Positions 7,801-8,864 of a stretch of 8,864 nucleotides of DNA are shown piece by piece. The notes below the pieces were generated by a model. It was not told the origin of the DNA. It did not search any database and worked only from the letters and a program-made list of their open reading frames with translations. Made by a program: the position numbers and the translations under genes. Origin of the DNA: Alistipes sp. (GTDB lineage: Bacteria > Bacteroidota > Bacteroidia > Bacteroidales > Rikenellaceae); NCBI GenBank assembly GCA_017559685.1, contig JAFYQY010000225.1:1-8864 (forward strand), in the 5' to 3' direction. Each line of letters opens with the position of its first letter. The first letter of the stretch is position 1.

Positions 7801-8063
7801 ACTACAACACCTTAGTTGAGTACATCGAGTACTATATGCAGTTCGAGGGCGAGCAGGGACGAATGGTCGATAGCATCATTGGCGACAAGATGGACGAGCT
7901 TTCACGTCTCTACTACCTTGCAGCATATTACAACCGTGAGGATATAGTCTACGGCATAAACAACTACTATCGCAGCTTTGGCGCCGAGGATAAAGACCTT
8001 ATTCTCACACAGCGAGAGAAGGATTCACTTGGCATCGATGGTGCTCCAAAACAGAAATTATAA
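4818..8063 (+). CDS. TMEM260/DUF2723-family membrane protein (glycosyltransferase family 117, predicted)
   Basis: This 1081-residue polytopic inner-membrane protein belongs to the DUF2723 family, whose eukaryotic member TMEM260 is a protein O-mannosyltransferase of GT-C type. By analogy it probably transfers a sugar from a lipid carrier on the outer face of the membrane, but the bacterial substrate is not shown here. Visible features are TM1 at about 12-29, then the conserved first loop with SSLWDCGEF (33-41) and GHPPGAPLF (51-59), whose acidic residues D37/E40 are candidate catalytic positions. About eight helices occur up to 312, then a large loop at about 313-540 with a hydrophobic Tyr/Trp-rich patch near 474-493. 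Four more helices lie at about 541-648. A soluble C-terminal part carries the family motif NYGDNDTFPLWF (685-696) and a TPR-like stretch at about 934-960. ATG 4818 is chosen because the upstream GTG 4788 lies within the promoter. It is probably co-transcribed with cysS, 15 bases downstream. Confidence 0.88.
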   Translation: MEQNIFKRWNRIAGWVVFAIAALTYLLTIEPSSSLWDCGEFVATSYKLEVGHPPGAPLFMLLARIATMLAPSPHYVPHMVNGMNALASAFCILFLFWTITHIARRLVSRNGKSLTVANAIAILGSGAVGALAYTFTDTFWFSAVEGEVYALSSMFTALVVWLMLRWEEEADEPHSARWIILIAYLMGLSIGVHILNLLTIPALVFIYYFRKYDRITLKGLTIVTLLACAILLVINGIIIPYTVYWGAMFDVFCVNVLGLPVNMGIVVFVLAMFGLLGLAIYYTHRKGKRLWNLVVVCVTMIMLGFSSYAAVTIRASVNPPMNSNNPDNPTALLSMLNRDQYGNRPLIYGPSYAAPVDIDEEGNPKCEYETIYYYDANKGEYKELTKIKDYLYPDKFMHLFPRMWNYMKKESDFKEWAAYRTKMDYVRDENGKVVYGRDGRPMREEVLDFGRKVTWHDGERTRVIVEPTPAENLVFFFSYQLYYMYWRYFWWNFVGRQDDIQPDGNTITNGNWLSGIDAVDSLFLGPQKNLPREMAENRARNTYYFLPLLLGLIGLVYQLLRDPRNFVVVMWLFVMMGIALVVYFNSSPGEVRERDYVYAGSFYAFSMWIGLGVLALYGMISERLKKHHKAVAIGAVAVSMVVPGILCAQNWDDHDRSHRTMARDLGYNYLSSIVEKEGVSPIIVNYGDNDTFPLWFNQEVDGVRTDVRIMNSSYLDGEWYVDEMKCKANNADGIPFSLPSHKYTFKNDWVYVANYDDLLEAKDVMEFVRSERKDTKFESGRGEYIDYIPTRRIALPVDKKAAVASGIVDEKDYNKMVDTVYITLNASSLSRSELMLLDMFAHFDWKRPIYFTQVYVLQKFGLLDYLQFDGYAYRFVPIITPYRDSWSIGRIDADYAYDKLMNTFRYGNLADPRVYVDEFTQYNLKVSRTREAFARVAREYIKQGNAERAEALLDRGLEVLPINQIRFTEANTYPFIECYYDLALNDKADALLIAYYNTLVEYIEYYMQFEGEQGRMVDSIIGDKMDELSRLYYLAAYYNREDIVYGINNYYRSFGAEDKDLILTQREKDSLGIDGAPKQKL

Positions 8064-8078
8064 TACGAAAATAACGAT

Positions 8079-8864
8079 ATGGCTACAGTAAAATTAAATC
8101 TCTACAACACGCTCACCCGTCGCAAGGAGGAGTTCAAGCCTATTAACGAAGGCCGTGTTGGTATGTATGTTTGCGGACCGACCGTTTATGGCGATCCACA
8201 CCTCGGACACACTCGTCCGTCAATCACATTCGACCTCTTGTTCCGTTACTTGAAGGCTGAGGGCTACAAGGTGCGCTACGTGCGCAATATCACCGATGTA
8301 GGCCACCTCGAGCACGATGCCGACGAGGGAGAGGATAAGATTGCAAAGAAGGCTCGTTTGGAGCAGTTGGAGCCAATGGAGGTTGCACACTACTACACCG
8401 AGCGTTACAAGACCTTTATGGCGAAATTGGGCGTACAAACCCCATCTATCGAGCCTCACGCTTCGGGACACATTATCGAGCAGATCGACTTCGTGAAGCG
8501 CATCTTCGACGCTGGCTATGCCTATGAGTCGAATGGCTCAATCTACTTCGATGTAGAGAAATACAACAAGGATCACCGCTACGGTATTCTCTCGGGACGT
8601 AACCTCGACGATATCGTAACCGACACCCGCAAGCTCGACGGTCAGGACGACAAGAAGCACTCTTACGACTTTGCGTTGTGGAAGAAGGCGGCACCTGAGC
8701 ACACTATGCGTTGGCCTTCGCCTTGGAGCGACGGTTTCCCAGGTTGGCATATGGAGTGCTCGGCTATGAGCACCAAGTACCTCGGCGAGAAGTTCGATAT
8801 CCACGGTGGCGGTATGGACTTGATGTTCCCACACCACGAGTGCGAGATTGCGCAGTCTACCGCA
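8079..8864 (+). CDS. cysS: Cysteinyl-tRNA synthetase, 3' part cut off by the window edge
   Basis: This class I aminoacyl-tRNA synthetase charges tRNA-Cys in the cytoplasm. The 262 residues in the window show YVCGPTVYG (30-38) with the first zinc ligand C32, the HIGH-type signature HLGH (41-44), VRNITDVGH (68-76), and [10 protein letters not shown] (222-231) with zinc ligand C227. [11 protein letters not shown] (250-260) supplies H252 and E256. The spacing of the four zinc ligands agrees with the Escherichia coli enzyme. The KMSKS loop and anticodon-binding part lie beyond the right edge. The ATG at 8079 follows the TMEM260/DUF2723 gene by 15 bases with an A-rich, SD-less leader and no promoter or terminator between, so the two are probably one operon. 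Confidence 0.96.
   Translation, partial: MATVKLNLYNTLTRRKEEFKPINEGRVGMYVCGPTVYGDPHLGHTRPSITFDLLFRYLKAEGYKVRYVRNITDVGHLEHDADEGEDKIAKKARLEQLEPMEVAHYYTERYKTFMAKLGVQTPSIEPHASGHIIEQIDFVKRIFDAGYAYESNGSIYFDVEKYNKDHRYGILSGRNLDDIVTDTRKLDGQDDKKHSYDFALWKKAAPEHTMRWPSPWSDGFPGWHMECSAMSTKYLGEKFDIHGGGMDLMFPHHECEIAQSTA

Noticed and set aside
1..8864. Mobile element, CRISPR array, toxin-antitoxin or defence system
   Set aside because: No transposase, integrase, repeat array or small paired genes are visible. All long coding stretches are assigned to housekeeping families.

Overview
The window looks like an ordinary chromosomal segment from a member of the Bacteroidota, most likely a Bacteroidales gut-type organism. 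I base this on three observations: promoters of the Bacteroidota form (TTG/TTTG, about 19-21 bases, TAnnTTTG) precede the transcription units; start codons lack Shine-Dalgarno sequences and follow A/T-rich leaders; and a long TMEM260/DUF2723-type membrane protein is present. Genus cannot be fixed from the sequence alone. I see no mobile elements, CRISPR arrays, tRNA or rRNA genes, or phage genes.

Left part (minus strand, read right to left): queG (epoxyqueuosine reductase, positions 2938-1985) is followed by nrdJ (adenosylcobalamin-dependent class II ribonucleotide reductase, from 1840 running off the left edge). Both proteins are cobalamin-dependent. nrdJ has its own good promoter just after the queG stop and a leader of about 80 bases that can form competing hairpins.

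Centre: a divergent intergenic region (2939-3069) carries back-to-back -7 boxes for queG and for a plus-strand acyl-CoA synthetase (3070-4698, AMP-forming, long-chain-fatty-acid-CoA-ligase-like). The synthetase gene ends in a strong intrinsic terminator (4721-4758).

Right part (plus strand): a promoter whose -33 element lies in the T tract of that terminator drives a 1081-residue polytopic membrane protein of the TMEM260/DUF2723 (GT117) family (4818-8063). After 15 bases comes cysS (cysteinyl-tRNA synthetase, 8079 to the right edge, incomplete), probably in the same operon.

The genes are housekeeping functions: deoxynucleotide synthesis, tRNA queuosine modification, fatty-acid activation, a predicted envelope glycosyltransferase and tRNA charging. 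I do not find a convincing undescribed system. The points worth a second look are mostly regulatory: leader hairpins, a terminator/promoter overlap, a dyad at a start site, and the pairing of two B12-dependent genes. No gene-free stretch exceeds about 150 bases.
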